Assembly: GCF_002776525.5 (NCBI RefSeq)
Contig: NC_045439.1
Span: forward strand, 160,363,485 to 160,427,484
Direction of reading: 5' to 3'
DNA from: Piliocolobus tephrosceles
Lineage: Eukaryota > Chordata > Mammalia > Primates > Cercopithecidae
Length of the DNA: 64,000 bases
Under the pieces are notes generated by a model. That model did not search any database. It was not told where the DNA came from and worked only from the letters and a program-made list of their open reading frames with translations. A program made the position numbers and the translations under genes. Of this stretch, positions 35,821-46,765 are shown piece by piece (position 1 is the first letter of the stretch; every line of letters starts with the position of its first letter).

Positions 35821-36540
35821 TACCCAGCCAGGAGAAGGGAGTAGTAGGGGTCATCACTCTCACCAGAGGGTTGCAAAGGAAAATAATAAATCTCAGGACC
35901 CCCAAACTTAGGCCCAGAGGTGGAGTCAGGCAACACTGTTCCAGATGAACGGCTGTCACTGGTATTACGCATCATCCGACGCCCCAGGGATAGGAAAGAG
36001 GCATCTCTGCAGGGCTGCCCTGCAGGGCAAACCCACCTGACAGCAATACCTCAAGCCTGCCCTGAAGGTGACTGCATGGCAGATGTGCCTGTGTGTATGT
36101 GCTGAGCTAGGACATCTGGGCGTGGCCAACCCAGAGATTTGTTCCTTGTCTGTGATAAACATCTGAGCCCCCACCTGTCCTGTGGAACTCGGGCCGCACA
36201 GGGGGTTGAGGCCCTGAATTTCGGGTTAAATGAAGGCTTCCAGGTGGAGGTCGCTCAGGCGAGGGTGTCAAGTGAAAATGCTGTAGAAAGTGCATGCTGT
36301 TGATAAGCGGTAGTGGCTTTCCTGTTCAGCCCGCCACCACCAGACTCTCTCCCCTCTGTGTAAGCCCCTAATCAAACCCCGTGTCACACTTCCTGGCTCT
36401 GGGTCTCTCCTTCCGCCACTTGGACCTGTGTCTTCCCCACTGAGGTTAACAGGGGTGCAGCACAACATGCCCCACAAGATCACACATGAGGACACTGTTT
36501 GCTGGCCACCCATAAACAAACACGTGCCAGTCATAACATG
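35821..36540. other. Unassigned intronic sequence
   Basis: No feature recognised. Confidence 0.5.
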
Positions 36541-36687
36541 AAGAGCCCGGCATGGCAGCTCACGCCGGTAATCTCAGCGCTTTGAGAGGCTAACACAGGA
36601 GGATTGCTTGAGCCCAGGAGTTCAAGACAAACCTGAACAACATAGTGAGACCCTCCTATCTCTATAAAAAAGAAAAAGAAAAAACGT
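36541..36687 (+). mobile_element. Alu left monomer (FLAM-like)
   Basis: CCCGGCATGGCAGCTCACGC to an A-rich tail. Right arm absent. Confidence 0.8.
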
Positions 36688-37013
36688 TAGGTCTGCGATC
36701 TCAGTCTGGCTTCTAAAACTAAAGTCTGTTGGATTCCACATTAGTAATGTCCACTATAAGCTTATCTTCCCAGGTACAGAACAAAGACAAGGCTCCTTCC
36801 TCCACCCACACAGAGACGTCTGCGTAATTGATTCTGTGCTCTCTTTTTCTCCTCACACATTCACTTTGTCTGACGGAAAAACATGGATTTACTGAACACC
36901 AACTGAAGTCTCAAAGGAAAGTGACCATTCCCTGGCTGCCTGCCTGCCCCTCTTCCTGGTGCCTCCTCCTGCTTTAAGGAAATGTATGAATACTACACCT
37001 CTTGAAACCCCCC

Positions 37014-37308
37014 CTATTATTCTTTGACACAGAGTCTTACTGTCACACAGGCTGGAGTGCAGTGGCATGATCTCGGCTCACTGCAACCACCTCTGCCTCC
37101 AGGATTTAAGCGATTCTCCTGCCACAGCCTCCCGAGGAGCTGGAATTACAGGCGCCCACCACCATGCCCAGCTAATTTTTGTATTTTACTACAGACCGGG
37201 TTTCACCATGTTGGCCAGGCTGGTCTTGAATTCCTGATCTCAGGTGATCCACCTGCCTCGGCCTCCCAAAGTGCCGGGATGACAGGTGTGAGCCACCACG
37301 CCTGGCCT
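37014..37308 (-). mobile_element. Alu (AluS-like)
   Basis: Complete two-arm Alu in reverse orientation (GAGTGCAGTGGCATGATCTC). Confidence 0.92.
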
Positions 37309-38994
37309 AAGAATTGCTTCAGAAAGCAGCCACAGGTGTCTGTAGTTCCTATTTTACTGGGACACATCCTAAAGCTGGCTTAACTAACCTCAACTGATTG
37401 ATACTTCTGCCTCAGTCACTCATTTCAGTCGTCAGGGGTTACTGGCTTTCTGAACACTGACTCAGAGCCACCCCAATTCCAGGTTCTGGGCTGGGGCTGA
37501 ATCTCTGGTCCACAGGCGACTTGCAGAAAAGGTAGGGGTCTCTCCTCCCAAAGTCCCCCACGCACCCACCCACCAGGCCCTGACGGCTCCGATGCTTGCA
37601 GCAGTCTGATCTCAGCTTCAGAACCTGACTTTGCACCCGAAACCTTTCCGTGCCCACTTTTAGCCTTAAAACAACACTCAAAATCCCCGAGAGCGGTTCC
37701 GTGGCCCGCGCAGGCTCACTGGGCCGAGGTGGAGCTGTCAGCCTCAGAGTCTGTCCTCGCAGAATTTCCTGCCTGCTGGTCAAGGCTCCAGAATGCTTGA
37801 TAAAGGCCGGATGAGCAAACCAGCTATTTGAAGTTTTGTCCAAAACAAACCTAGATCCATAATGCTTTGAAGTTGGCCTTCTTTACCACACCAATGAAAG
37901 GGCTTGTTTCTCGCCAAGGGCTGGTGCCAGTGCGGCAAAGGTCAGTGGTGACAGGTGAGTGGAACGACCCTGAAGCTCTGGCCCAATTCCTAACCTACGA
38001 ATCCCCCGGCATGCACCCAACCCCCCACTCTCCGGAACGCCAGGGAAGCAGCTCACCAGCAGCAACGACACCCACATTTCTTGTCCTTTTACAGTTTTGG
38101 GGGGTGGGGAACATAAGACATTCTGACAGACAAACTACTGAAGAGGGCTTTGTAAAAACTGACAAACTAAAGTTTGTCTTACGCCTGATCTCAGCTGGTT
38201 TAAAAGTCTCACTGGGGTTCGTGAAGTCATTTCCTTGGCACAGGGATTATTCATTAGCAATGGTGAAAAAGCCTTGAATTAATTTCAACATTAAACGCAA
38301 GTGAGATGTCAGGAAGCCCAGTTACATCCACATCCCAGGAAGTAACAGTGTTTTCTGAAGTCGAGTTCTTGCTTTCTTTAAAGGTCGATTCCCTTTTAAG
38401 TTCTGGTTTACGTGACTATATGAAACTGCAGATGTGCCTGTGAGTCTCTGCTGCTGTGGACGGGTGAAGCTCTGAGGAAGCCCTAACACCACAGTGACAG
38501 CCAAGACACAGCCTTCCACTGCAGGAGCACACGCAAACCGAAAGCGCAGCATAGGCTGAACGAGCGAAGCCGGCTCTCACCATTTCACAAATGAGGGTAA
38601 CTCACAGGTCTGCGGAGGCCAGGGGGTGCCGACGGGTCTGGCATTGTGCTCTGTGGACACAAAGATGTTCCCCCTTGTTGTAAGCCGTGCTCACAAAACA
38701 AGCAGCAGGGAAATGACACACAGCACGGGGCCTCCACCAAGGGAAGAAGGTTCCAGAGTCCAGTCAGCAGAGGTGGATCGCGTGGGCACCCCTCACCTAA
38801 TGCATGGCTCACAGCAGGTCCTCAGTAGCGAGACTGGAAACTCCAGGTTCCCCTGGGGAGCACTCTCTTCAGAGCAACCCACTTCTACAACACTGTATCT
38901 CAGCCCGGGAGGGAACATGTATCCTCTCCTACATTTAGAGATCATAGAAAGTGACAACCTAATAAAGCAAAATCACTCCACTGTGCTTTCTTCT
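37309..38994. other. Unassigned intronic sequence
   Basis: No repeat or gene recognised. ORFs of 134 codons (minus, 37439-37843), 136 codons (plus, 37867-38277) and 152 codons (plus, 38626-39084) have no recognisable domain; the last runs into a CA-rich repeat. Confidence 0.5.
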
Positions 38995-39108
38995 TTGCAC
39001 ACTCTTGCACTTACTTGCACACCTACTTGCAAGAATGTTTGCACTCACACCTGTCTGCATACACACTCAAACACACACACCTAAACATCCACACACACAC
39101 ACGCTCAT
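38995..39108 (+). repeat. Imperfect CA-rich repeat
   Basis: GCACACTCTTGCACTTACTT and then CACACACACACACGCTC-type tracts. Confidence 0.8.
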
Positions 39109-39252
39109 AAGGAGACGCTTACTGTTAACTAAGTCAGTCTCACATTGTCAGCGCTTCCTACTGGTGAGGAAATCCCTGCTCCAGAAACACACATACACAC
39201 AGAGAAAGTTTCAAACCCTTTGCAATTGCTGATGCAATTAAACTGCATTTAG

Positions 39253-39406
39253 GAAAATTGGAAATTTTATTAAATTCCCCCCCTTTAAACAGTGAAAATA
39301 TAGTCAAAGAGAAAAAAGGCATTTCACATTATATGCTACCTTGAACAGAATTAAAACATCTTACTGCTTTGGTTGTCTTTTTACTTCTGGAATAAGAAAT
39401 CATTTC
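39253..39406 (+). repeat. Left arm of near-perfect inverted repeat
   Basis: 154 bp from GAAAATTGGAAATTTT to AAGAAATCATTTC. Its reverse complement recurs at 40458-40614 with no substitution, only T-run length changes in two homopolymers. Confidence 0.97.
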
Positions 39407-39526
39407 CAGTCACACAAAACTTTTTAAGTTTCCACACAATATAATAAGATCTTTTTCGATAAATATTTCAGACTAGTCAAATTATTATCAACTTCATGGC
39501 ATTAATGTATTCATTTAGATCAGAGT

Positions 39527-39855
39527 TCCGGGCGCGGTGGCTCACGCTGGTAATGCCAGCACTTTGGGAGACCGAGACGGGAGGCCGAGATGGGAGGCCG
39601 AGATGGGAGGCCGAGATGGGAGGATCACTTGAGGTCCGGAGTTCGAGACCAGCCTGACCAAGATGGGGAAACCCCATCTCTACTAAAAATACAAAATTAG
39701 CTGGGAGTGGTGCCTATAATCCCAGCCACTTGGAAGGCTGAGGCAGGAGAATCACTTGAACCTGGGAGGCAGAGAGGTTGCAGAGAGCCAAGATCGCACT
39801 ATTGCACTCCAGTCTGGGCAACAAGAGCAAAACTCTGTCTCAAAAAAAAAAAAAA
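39527..39855 (+). mobile_element. Alu (AluS-like) with a 13-bp minisatellite inside
   Basis: Target duplication AGATCAGAGT at 39517-39526 and 39856-39865. In the left arm the unit GGGAGGCCGAGAT is repeated three times exactly (39579-39617), after a diverged unit at 39566-39578. Confidence 0.94.
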
Positions 39856-39865
39856 AGATCAGAGT

Positions 39866-40457
39866 GCTGGTGCTGTACTCTGTACATGGTGATTGAATAG
39901 ACTATAAATTAAAGGCAAAGAATCCATTGTGAAGTCACCAGAATTAAAAACAAAAATCTTAGGACCAAACTTATATTGCCATGAAATAAACACAGTTAAT
40001 ATGAGAAAACACTGTATGTCTCAAGTAATCATATTACCTACCAAACTGAATTTCTTTGAATATCCGCACTTGCTGGAATTAAAAATTTAATCTAAATAAC
40101 GTTATTGTATTGTCAAAGTCATTTATTTCTGTCTTTCTTGTTACCAGATTTAATGTCCTTCAAGAAAATTATGAGATTGTTAAATTTAAAAATAAAAATG
40201 TCTCAGTACAATTTATGAGCTTGTTGACTATCCTTCAATACATAAGAGAAAAACATGTAAGCCTCTTCGTAAAGGCTTAAAATGGATCGATCTAATTCAC
40301 ATACCCAGGTAGCTGTCTTTGTTTTCCACTTCGATGACAGATTATCCTGCCTCCTTCAATTCCATGGCCAATGTAGCTAAATTTCATTAAAGACTAACAA
40401 CTTGAAAAGCTCAGGGAAAACAGACTTGGGTACAAAAACTACCTTGCAGAAAGAAAA
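39866..40457. other. Unassigned AT-rich spacer of the inverted repeat
   Basis: No known element recognised. No ORF of note. Confidence 0.5.
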
Positions 40458-40614
40458 GAAATGATTTCTTATTCCAGAAGTAAAAAGACAACCAAAGCAG
40501 TAAGATGTTTTAATTCTGTTCAAGGTAGCATATAATGTGAAATGCCTTTTTTCTCTTTGACTATATTTTCACTGTTTAAAAAAAGGGGGGGATTTAATAA
40601 AATTTCCAATTTTC
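40458..40614 (-). repeat. Right arm of near-perfect inverted repeat
   Basis: 157 bp. It differs from the left arm by an AAAT/AAATT and a seven-T/three-T difference either side of a seven-C run. The spacer of 1,051 bp holds an Alu and unassigned AT-rich DNA. Confidence 0.97.
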
Positions 40615-41349
40615 ACTTCTAGTTTTCCTGTGATAAAGACAATTTTGGAAGCATGTGTAGATAGCAGTTTTTTTAAAAAAGTATTTTGTTTTCTACATAT
40701 TTGGACTTTTAGAGTCATTTTCTAAGCTTCCGAATTCTGTCAAGTAACTTGGGGCAGCACTGACTCTCCTCCGTAAAGAAGACTGTGCCGAGTCACAGCC
40801 TGAATACACCGGGCCCCCAGAGGCTGGTCACAGGGTATTCACAAAGTAGAGGGGAAGCTCTGTCTCCGCCTTGGCATCATGCAGACCTGACTGTGAAGGT
40901 ACGTGTTTAATGAAGTTTCCAGACTCCTTTCATCTTTCTTCCTTATTTGGAACATACACCAGTGTGCACAGACACACGTGCACACATGTGCGCAGGCCTG
41001 GGAAGAATCAGCAGCAGATCTTCCTGCAAGCCTGACAATGACTGCTCCCCACAGCGCTGCACAGAGCACGTGGGTGTGGCTGGGACTGTGGGCACTAATC
41101 CAAACAGGTCCACCCAAGAGACAAACTTGGAAACTATTTTCTCAGTAAATTAACCCACACGGAAGCCACCTCTGGGACGGCCCTTCCCGACTGACGTGTC
41201 CTCTGGGTCTGGACTCTCCAGCTGTCCTCAAGCAGGCCGGCCCTGTCCCCGCCTCACCCCGGCTGAAATTCCAACACTCATCTGACATTTCATATCCCTG
41301 TTTCTGCTTTCTCGTCTACAGTGAGTACCGAAGACTTCAACCGTCTGTC
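40615..41349. other. Unassigned intronic sequence
   Basis: No feature recognised beyond a short CA-rich tract near 40970. Confidence 0.5.
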
Positions 41350-41477
41350 TAACTTTTCACCCAGATCATGTAAGCGCCATGAGAGGAAAGATGCTCCCCA
41401 GTTTTGATCAATGCCCCCCCAGAATGGGGTTAGAAACATAATAAATGCTCAGTACATATCTGCTGAATGAATTAAAA
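41350..41477 (+). mobile_element. L2 3' end
   Basis: GTAAGCGCCATGAGAGGAAA and AATAAATGCTCAGTACATAT with TGCTGAATGAATTAAA give the typical L2 ending. Confidence 0.65.
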
Positions 41478-41965
41478 CTTACACCCCCTCCAAGTTTCTC
41501 CAGGGCTTGGCCTGCTTCACGAAACTTTCCCCACCTCTCAGTCTGGGGTACCCAGGCCATGTTCCTGCAGACAACAAAGGCCCTCTGGAGCCCAGGCTGC
41601 TGCTCATGCACCCGCTCAACGGCGGGGCCCCACGGCGCTGCTGTCTAGAGAGCTGCCACCAGTCTTCATCCGCTGCAGCGAGGGCCCGGCTCCAGCAGTG
41701 TCCGGGGACCAATAGCCCCTGGCATCTAGCAAGTTCCTATGCTTGGTATCTCCCTGGCAATGGCCTCCCCGGCCCCCAAGGGAAGGCTTCCAGCAGGTTC
41801 CACCAGTGAAGCCCTAAGTACCTTTTCTGCCATGCCCCAACTTGAGGCTGTGGCCGCTGCCATGGGTCAGGGGTTGGGAGGGCGCTATGAGTAGGAGAAC
41901 ACGTCTGTCTCAGAGCCAGGGGCAGTGGTTGTGCCTTCATCAGCTATTCCCCATATACATATATA
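41478..41965. other. Unassigned intronic sequence
   Basis: G+C-rich, overlapping short ORFs in several frames, none recognised. Confidence 0.5.
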
Positions 41966-42257
41966 TTCGAGACAGAGACAGGGGCTCTGTCCCCCAGGCT
42001 GGAGTGCAGTGGCGTGATCACAGCTCACCGCAACCTCAAACTTCTGGTTCAAACCATCCTTCCCACTCAATCTCTTAAGTAGCTAGGACCACAGCTGCAC
42101 ACCACAATATCTGGCTATTTTGTTTCTGTGTTTTTTTTTTTTGAGATGGGGTTTCCCTGTGTTGCCCCAGGCTGGTCCGGAATTCCTGGCCTCACACAAT
42201 CCTCCTGTCTCAGCCTCCCAAAGTGCTGGGATTATGGGCGTGAGCCACTGTTCCTGA
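41966..42257 (-). mobile_element. Alu (AluJ-like)
   Basis: Diverged two-arm Alu with a mid T-run at 42130-42141. Confidence 0.87.
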
Positions 42258-42289
42258 CTCCTATATTCTTCAGAGTCCTCTTTACTTCT

Positions 42290-42350
42290 TATTTATTTAT
42301 TTATTTATTAAAGATAACAGCTTTATTGAGATATATATCACTTATCATTA
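42290..42350 (-). mobile_element. (TTTA)n and a short L1M 3' UTR scrap
   Basis: TTATTTATTTATTTATT followed by CAGCTTTATTGAGATATA, the reverse start of L1M 3' ends. Confidence 0.5.
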
Positions 42351-43197
42351 CTTCTTACAACTCAATCCTCAACTAAGAATTCTTCACATTAGACTTTCCC
42401 TGATTGAATCATGTGTGGTTTCTGTCTCCTGACTGGACCCTGCTGGATACACCAAGTTCCTGCATTAATGCCACTTCTAATTTAAGTGATTTGCAAAAGG
42501 GCTCCCACTTCCAACTGACCATTCATTAAACCGGTAAAATACTATATTGTATTTCACATAAGCCTGTATACAGATTATTACCAGTTCTTAACCTGTCCGA
42601 GACAAGCTAACTCATATTATAAAAAAACTAATTGAAACACAGAGTACTTAAATGTTCTTGGCATTTGTGGTTTGTCAGTTGCTGGGGTTTAAAAGTCAGA
42701 GACTTGCTTCCTTTATTTTCAGTGGGGTGGTTCACAGATTTCAGAATGTAATGCATAAATGGGAATTTGGATACCAAAAAAAATGTCTTTGGACCTCTAG
42801 GGAAAGAGAAAAAACAACACCCAAAAACCAGAAAGTGGGGGAAAAAAGGTAATTGGGACCAGAATGTGCATGCAAGTAAAGAATTTTGGTGCTAATAATA
42901 CAATTTTTTAAAAACCTTCAGAATTGTTTAGGCTGTTAATTTGGCCATTTTGACCAGATCATGGCTCAAAGCTACTTCCTCAGCATTCCCGGGGCCCTGA
43001 GGAGGGTGACGTAGATGTGTCTGTCTGCAGCCATCCTCGAGTTTTAAACATCCAACTTGTAAGCAGCTCATTTCTAAAAAGCACCACTGAGCTACGAAGT
43101 GCTGCAGTTATTGTTTGGGAAAAAAGTGGGTGGGGGAGGAGTGTAGATATGACTGGGTTCAGAAGTTGAAGATCAGAAGATAGGAAATGGGCAAGTT
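42351..43197. other. Unassigned intronic sequence
   Basis: No feature recognised. Confidence 0.5.
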
Positions 43198-43491
43198 CTT
43201 TTTTGTTTTTTTTTTGAGATGGAGTCTCACTCTTGTCACCCAGGCTGGAGTGCAGTGGTGTGATCTCAGCTCCCTCCGCCTCCCGGGTTCAAGCAATTCT
43301 CCTGCCTCAGCCTCCCAAGTAGCTGAGACTACAGGCATGCGCCACCACGCCCAGCTAATTTTTGTATTTTTACTAGAGATGGGGTTTCACCAAGTTGGCC
43401 AGGATGGCCTTGAACTCCTGACCTCAAGTGATCCACCCACCTCAGCCTCCCAAAGTGCTGGGATTACAGGTGTGAGCCACGGCGCCCGGTA
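43198..43491 (-). mobile_element. Alu (AluS-like), nearest Alu downstream of exon 2
   Basis: Complete reverse Alu, GAGATGGAGTCTCACTCTTG to GAGCCACGGCGCCCGGT. It lies 1.8 kb beyond the exon 2 donor and is opposite in orientation to the Alu on the other side of exon 2. Confidence 0.93.
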
Positions 43492-45311
43492 GAGGAAGTT
43501 ATTCTTGAGAGTTGATCAAGGAGATCTATCTGTGGCGTTCCCCTACCCGCCACGCCAAGCAGGCATGCCCCACCCTCCAGTGCTTCAATTCTGCAGTATT
43601 TTCCGCCTTGTGTGAAGTTTCACCAGTTAGATACTCATCTGCATTTGTTTAAGTGGCTCTCACCCTCTGTGCACACGGGTTGCCCCTTTCAGAGGTGACG
43701 CCTGAGCTGTCAGCCCTCTGCCTGCCCCTGACTCTGGCTTGGACCTCGGGAACTGAGGGGGGTGCTGTCCCTGGCTGATGTCAGCGTGAGTTCACATCCC
43801 TGCAGAGGAGATGGGGCAGGTCTAGGGGAGAAGCTGAGAGTAAGGCCAGCTCACGCCCACGACTTACTGAAGACAGCGGGGGTGGGGGGGGTGGTGGGGG
43901 CGGGGAGCACGAGGGCCTGGGGCGAGGGGGTGGCAGTGGATGGGGCCCTCACTTATCACCAAACCCTGGAGCACAGTCGTGGAGAAGCCGGCGCTGCCGG
44001 GCTGTGCCTCGAGAGTCTCTAACTCTTTCACCAGCTCTCCTGATCTAAATGACATCACTCCATTAACAACAAAAAATACTATTTTAAATTTTTATGTCTG
44101 CATTGCCTTATTCCAAAAAGATTTGAGGCAGTTCACAAAAATACACTTGGCATAAAAGAAGGTAAAAAAAAGTAGCTGAGGAAATCATGGCGGAAATCAG
44201 CACGGTGGAACACTCAGGCAGATGCTTGTGCGGCAGTGACACCTGCCACAGGCGGGCCGGGCGGGCGAGGCGCGGGGTACCTGGTCTGCGGCAAGTGTGT
44301 CAGGCGTCTCCCCCTGTGACGGTGGCCGGGGGCATCTAGAGCGGAGACAGGGATGCTAGAGCCCCCCACAATCCTGCCCAGCCGATCGCTCACCCCCCAC
44401 TCCCTACAGTGCCCTCGCTGAGGTCCACAGAGGGCAGAGCCCACTGCCCCAGGGAAGCCCGATGGGCTGGTGCTGAGGCCGATGCGGGAGGGCACTGTCT
44501 GATAGAGGAGGAAACCCCAGTGGCGTCCTGCCTGTGAACCAGAGGCCGGCCTCCCCACCCTGAGGCAGGCCGACTCAGACCTGCTCTCTAGGCCAGAGCA
44601 GGGCTGGGAGGAGGGGGCTCGGGAGGAGAAGGCGCGGGCCAGGCCCATTTCCTTCTAGGGTCTTCCTGATCTCTGAGGGCTCCTGCCCTGTCAGTTCACC
44701 TGGCATTAGCGCCTCGCACCCCGGCACAGACCTGGTGAGTGCGGCCCTTTCTCCCCGGAGCAGGGACAGAGGCTGGGCAGCCCCATGGAGTCGGTGTGTG
44801 AGCGCAGCTGTCAGATCTGTTTCCCTCCAGCCTCCCACCCCTCACCCTGCTGCACGGTGGCCGGGGCACACCAGAGGCAGGATTCAGCTACGAAGACCTG
44901 GCGCCGAACCCAAACACCCTTGAGGAGAAAACGTTCCTGAGCATCCTGGTGGGAACAGGCCGTGACTCCTGCTGTGTTGCCATTTAGTGAACCGGTGAAA
45001 CTGCTAGGTACATGTTGACCATCAGCTGGTCACAAATGGTCCTTGTAACTTTACAGGAACAAATAACATTCTGAGAAACTTAGACATGCACAAGGGAAAT
45101 CAGAGTCAGAAAAACGGAGCCCTGCTTCCCACAGTCACAGGCAGGTCATGGGCTCAGGGAGGTCAGGGGTCCTCTCGGACCCTCAGACTCGTCTACTAGG
45201 AGAAACAACCTGGTCTGACAGAGAGGAAACTGCAGGTGCTCTGAGCCCCGGAAGGCTGTCACGGGGACCCTGTGTGGCTGTGATGCCTGTGAGGCCCTGG
45301 AAACGGGGGTC
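43492..45311. other. Unassigned G+C-rich flank downstream of exon 2
   Basis: CpG-richer than the rest, for example near 44250-44340 (GGGCCGGGCGGGCGAGGCGC). No second coding exon recognised. ORFs of 144 codons (minus, 44214-44648) and 87 codons (minus, 44575-44838) look like open frames due to G+C content. Confidence 0.5.
43878..43938 (+). repeat. G-run cluster, quadruplex-prone
   Basis: At least six runs of four or more G (GGGGGTGGGGGGGGTGGTGG, then GGGGGCGGGG and GAGGGGG). The G strand is the template strand for ATP10A. Confidence 0.85.
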
Positions 45312-45317
45312 ACTTAC

Positions 45318-45522
45318 AAGCTCGGAGAAGCCGCGGACCACCTGCCGCCGCTTCAGGTTGGTCTCTCCATCCAGGTTGGCGGTCTCGATGTGGCACAGCC
45401 CGTCGGGGTCACTGGAGGACAGCAGCAGAATGTCCGCAGGGAAGATTTCGTTGCAGCGAAGACGCACAAAGTCTCCCACGTGGATTTCTTTCCAGAATCG
45501 GTTCACGTACTTTTTTTCTTCC
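45318..45522 (-). CDS. ATP10A: ATP10A coding exon 2 (P4-ATPase flippase, actuator domain)
   Basis: This 205-bp exon encodes the third base of an Arg codon plus 68 full codons, running from EEKKYVNRFW to VVRGFSEL. It contains NEIFPADILLL and the LDGETNLK block of P4-ATPases. The DGET motif (45360-45371) lies in the actuator domain, and its Glu drives dephosphorylation of the E2P state. ATP10A is a plasma-membrane lipid flippase that pairs with TMEM30A and is reported to move phosphatidylcholine and glucosylceramide. On the minus strand the acceptor is a short pyrimidine tract ending TTTTCCAG (45523-45530), with a branch-like ATTAATC upstream. The donor is GTAAGT (45312-45317). The exon starts at codon position 3 and ends on a codon boundary. 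Wording matches ATP10A better than ATP10B or ATP10D. The open frame runs past both splice sites, but that extension is intronic. Confidence 0.94.
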
Positions 45523-45673
45523 CTGGAAAACAGACTTTGATTAATGAAACTCACGAGACATCCGTCATGGCTGGATCTGGGTGATGGCCACATGGGGCTC
45601 ATGTGGCAATTCTTTCTACTTTTGCATAGGCTGAACATTTTCATAATAAACAGGTGTTTTAAAAAGAATATTT

Positions 45674-45979
45674 GGCCGGGTGTGGTGGCTCACGCCTGTA
45701 GTTCCAGCACTTTGAGAGACCGAAGTGGGCAGATCATGAGATCAGGAGTTTGAGACCAGCCTGACCAACATGGCAAAACTCCGTCTCTACTAAAAATACA
45801 AAAATTAGCCGGGTGTGGTGGAGCATGTCTGTAATCCCAGCTACTCAGGAGGCTGAGGCAGGAGAATCACTTGAACCTGGGAGGCGGAGGTTGCGGTGAG
45901 CTGAAATCATGCCACAGAACTCCAGCCTGGGCGACAGAGTGATATTCCGTCTCAGAAAAAAACAAAAAAGAAAAAAAAG
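45674..45979 (+). mobile_element. Alu (AluS-like), 151 bp upstream of exon 2 on the transcript
   Basis: Complete Alu. Target duplication AAAGAATATT at 45663-45672 and 45980-45989. In the ATP10A transcript it is an antisense Alu. Confidence 0.94.
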
Positions 45980-45999
45980 AAAGAATATTCATACCACTG

Positions 46000-46255
46000 A
46001 AGCCCACTCAAAGTAGAAGAGTATCCATAAAGGCCACATATTGTATGACTCCATTTACATGAAATATACAGAACAAGCAAATGCATAAAGACAGAAAGTG
46101 GATTTGCAGCTGCCAAGGGCTGGGGGACAAGGGAGTATGAGTCACAGCTTAATGGCAAGAGGCTTCTTTCTAGGAAGATACGAATATACTGGAATTAGTG
46201 ACAGCTGCACACCACTGAATGCACTTGAATTTTTCACTCTTAAATGATTAAAATG
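46000..46255 (+). mobile_element. L1M 3' UTR fragment
   Basis: TGTATGACTCCATTTACATG, GACAGAAAGTGGATTTGCAG and GCACACCACTGAATGCACTT in L1M 3' order. Confidence 0.8.
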
Positions 46256-46269
46256 ACCACTCCTACTTC

Positions 46270-46765
46270 TACACTCAGAAGAGCCGAACGCAGTGACTCG
46301 ACCAGGCATAGCAAGCCAATGTTCACAGCAGCATCACTCAGAATTGCTAGGAGGCGGGATAATCCACGTATCCATGAACAGGTGGATGACAAACAAAATG
46401 GAGTATTATCCAGTCATAAAGAGAAATGCTATAATACTGAAGACACTACGCCAAGTAAAATGAGCCAGTCACAAAAGGACAACTCTTGTCGGTTCCGCTT
46501 AATACCAGGTGCCCGGAGTGGGCAAATTCAGAGACAGAAAGTGGATTAGGGGCCACCAGTGGATGAGAGAGGCACAACGGGGAGTTATCGTTTTATGGAC
46601 ACAGAGTTGCTGTTTGGGGTGATGGAAAAGTTTTGGAAATATATCGTAGTGATGACTGTAGCACACTGTAAGTATCACTAATGTCACTGAATTTTAAAAT
46701 TGTCAAAACGGCATTTTATGTGCATTTTACAATTTAAAAAATGTAAAATGGTTAAAATGTTAAAT
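46270..46765 (+). mobile_element. Second L1M 3' end in tandem
   Basis: Starts again at the ORF2 end (TGTTCACAGCAGCATCACTC, GAGTATTATCCAGTCATAAA). It then repeats the 3' UTR (CAGAGACAGAAAGTGGATTA) and ends CATCATAATAAAAAA-like text further on. Confidence 0.8.

Larger units (their letters stand above)
3953..45317 (-). other. ATP10A: ATP10A intron 2 (41,365 bp)
   Basis: Bounded by the exon 2 donor GTAAGT and the exon 3 acceptor TAG, phase 0. Most recognisable content is transposon-derived. I found no further P4-ATPase coding sequence inside it. The true length may differ because it contains a 100-N gap. Confidence 0.88.

Noticed and set aside
38158..38186. GACAAAC / GTTTGTC short inverted repeat as a regulatory hairpin
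   Set aside because: A seven-base stem is expected by chance at this scale. No other support.
39566..39623. Short direct repeats as a CRISPR array
   Set aside because: Contiguous 13-bp units without spacers, inside an Alu in a primate genome.
44214..44648. 144-codon minus-strand ORF as an alternative ATP10A exon
   Set aside because: No P4-ATPase sequence, no matching splice phase seen, and low-complexity Pro/Ser/Gly composition typical of G+C-rich chance frames.
45183..45644. A 153-codon minus-strand ORF as a stand-alone gene
   Set aside because: Only 45318-45522 is coding. The ends are intronic read-through past a clear AG acceptor and GTAAGT donor.
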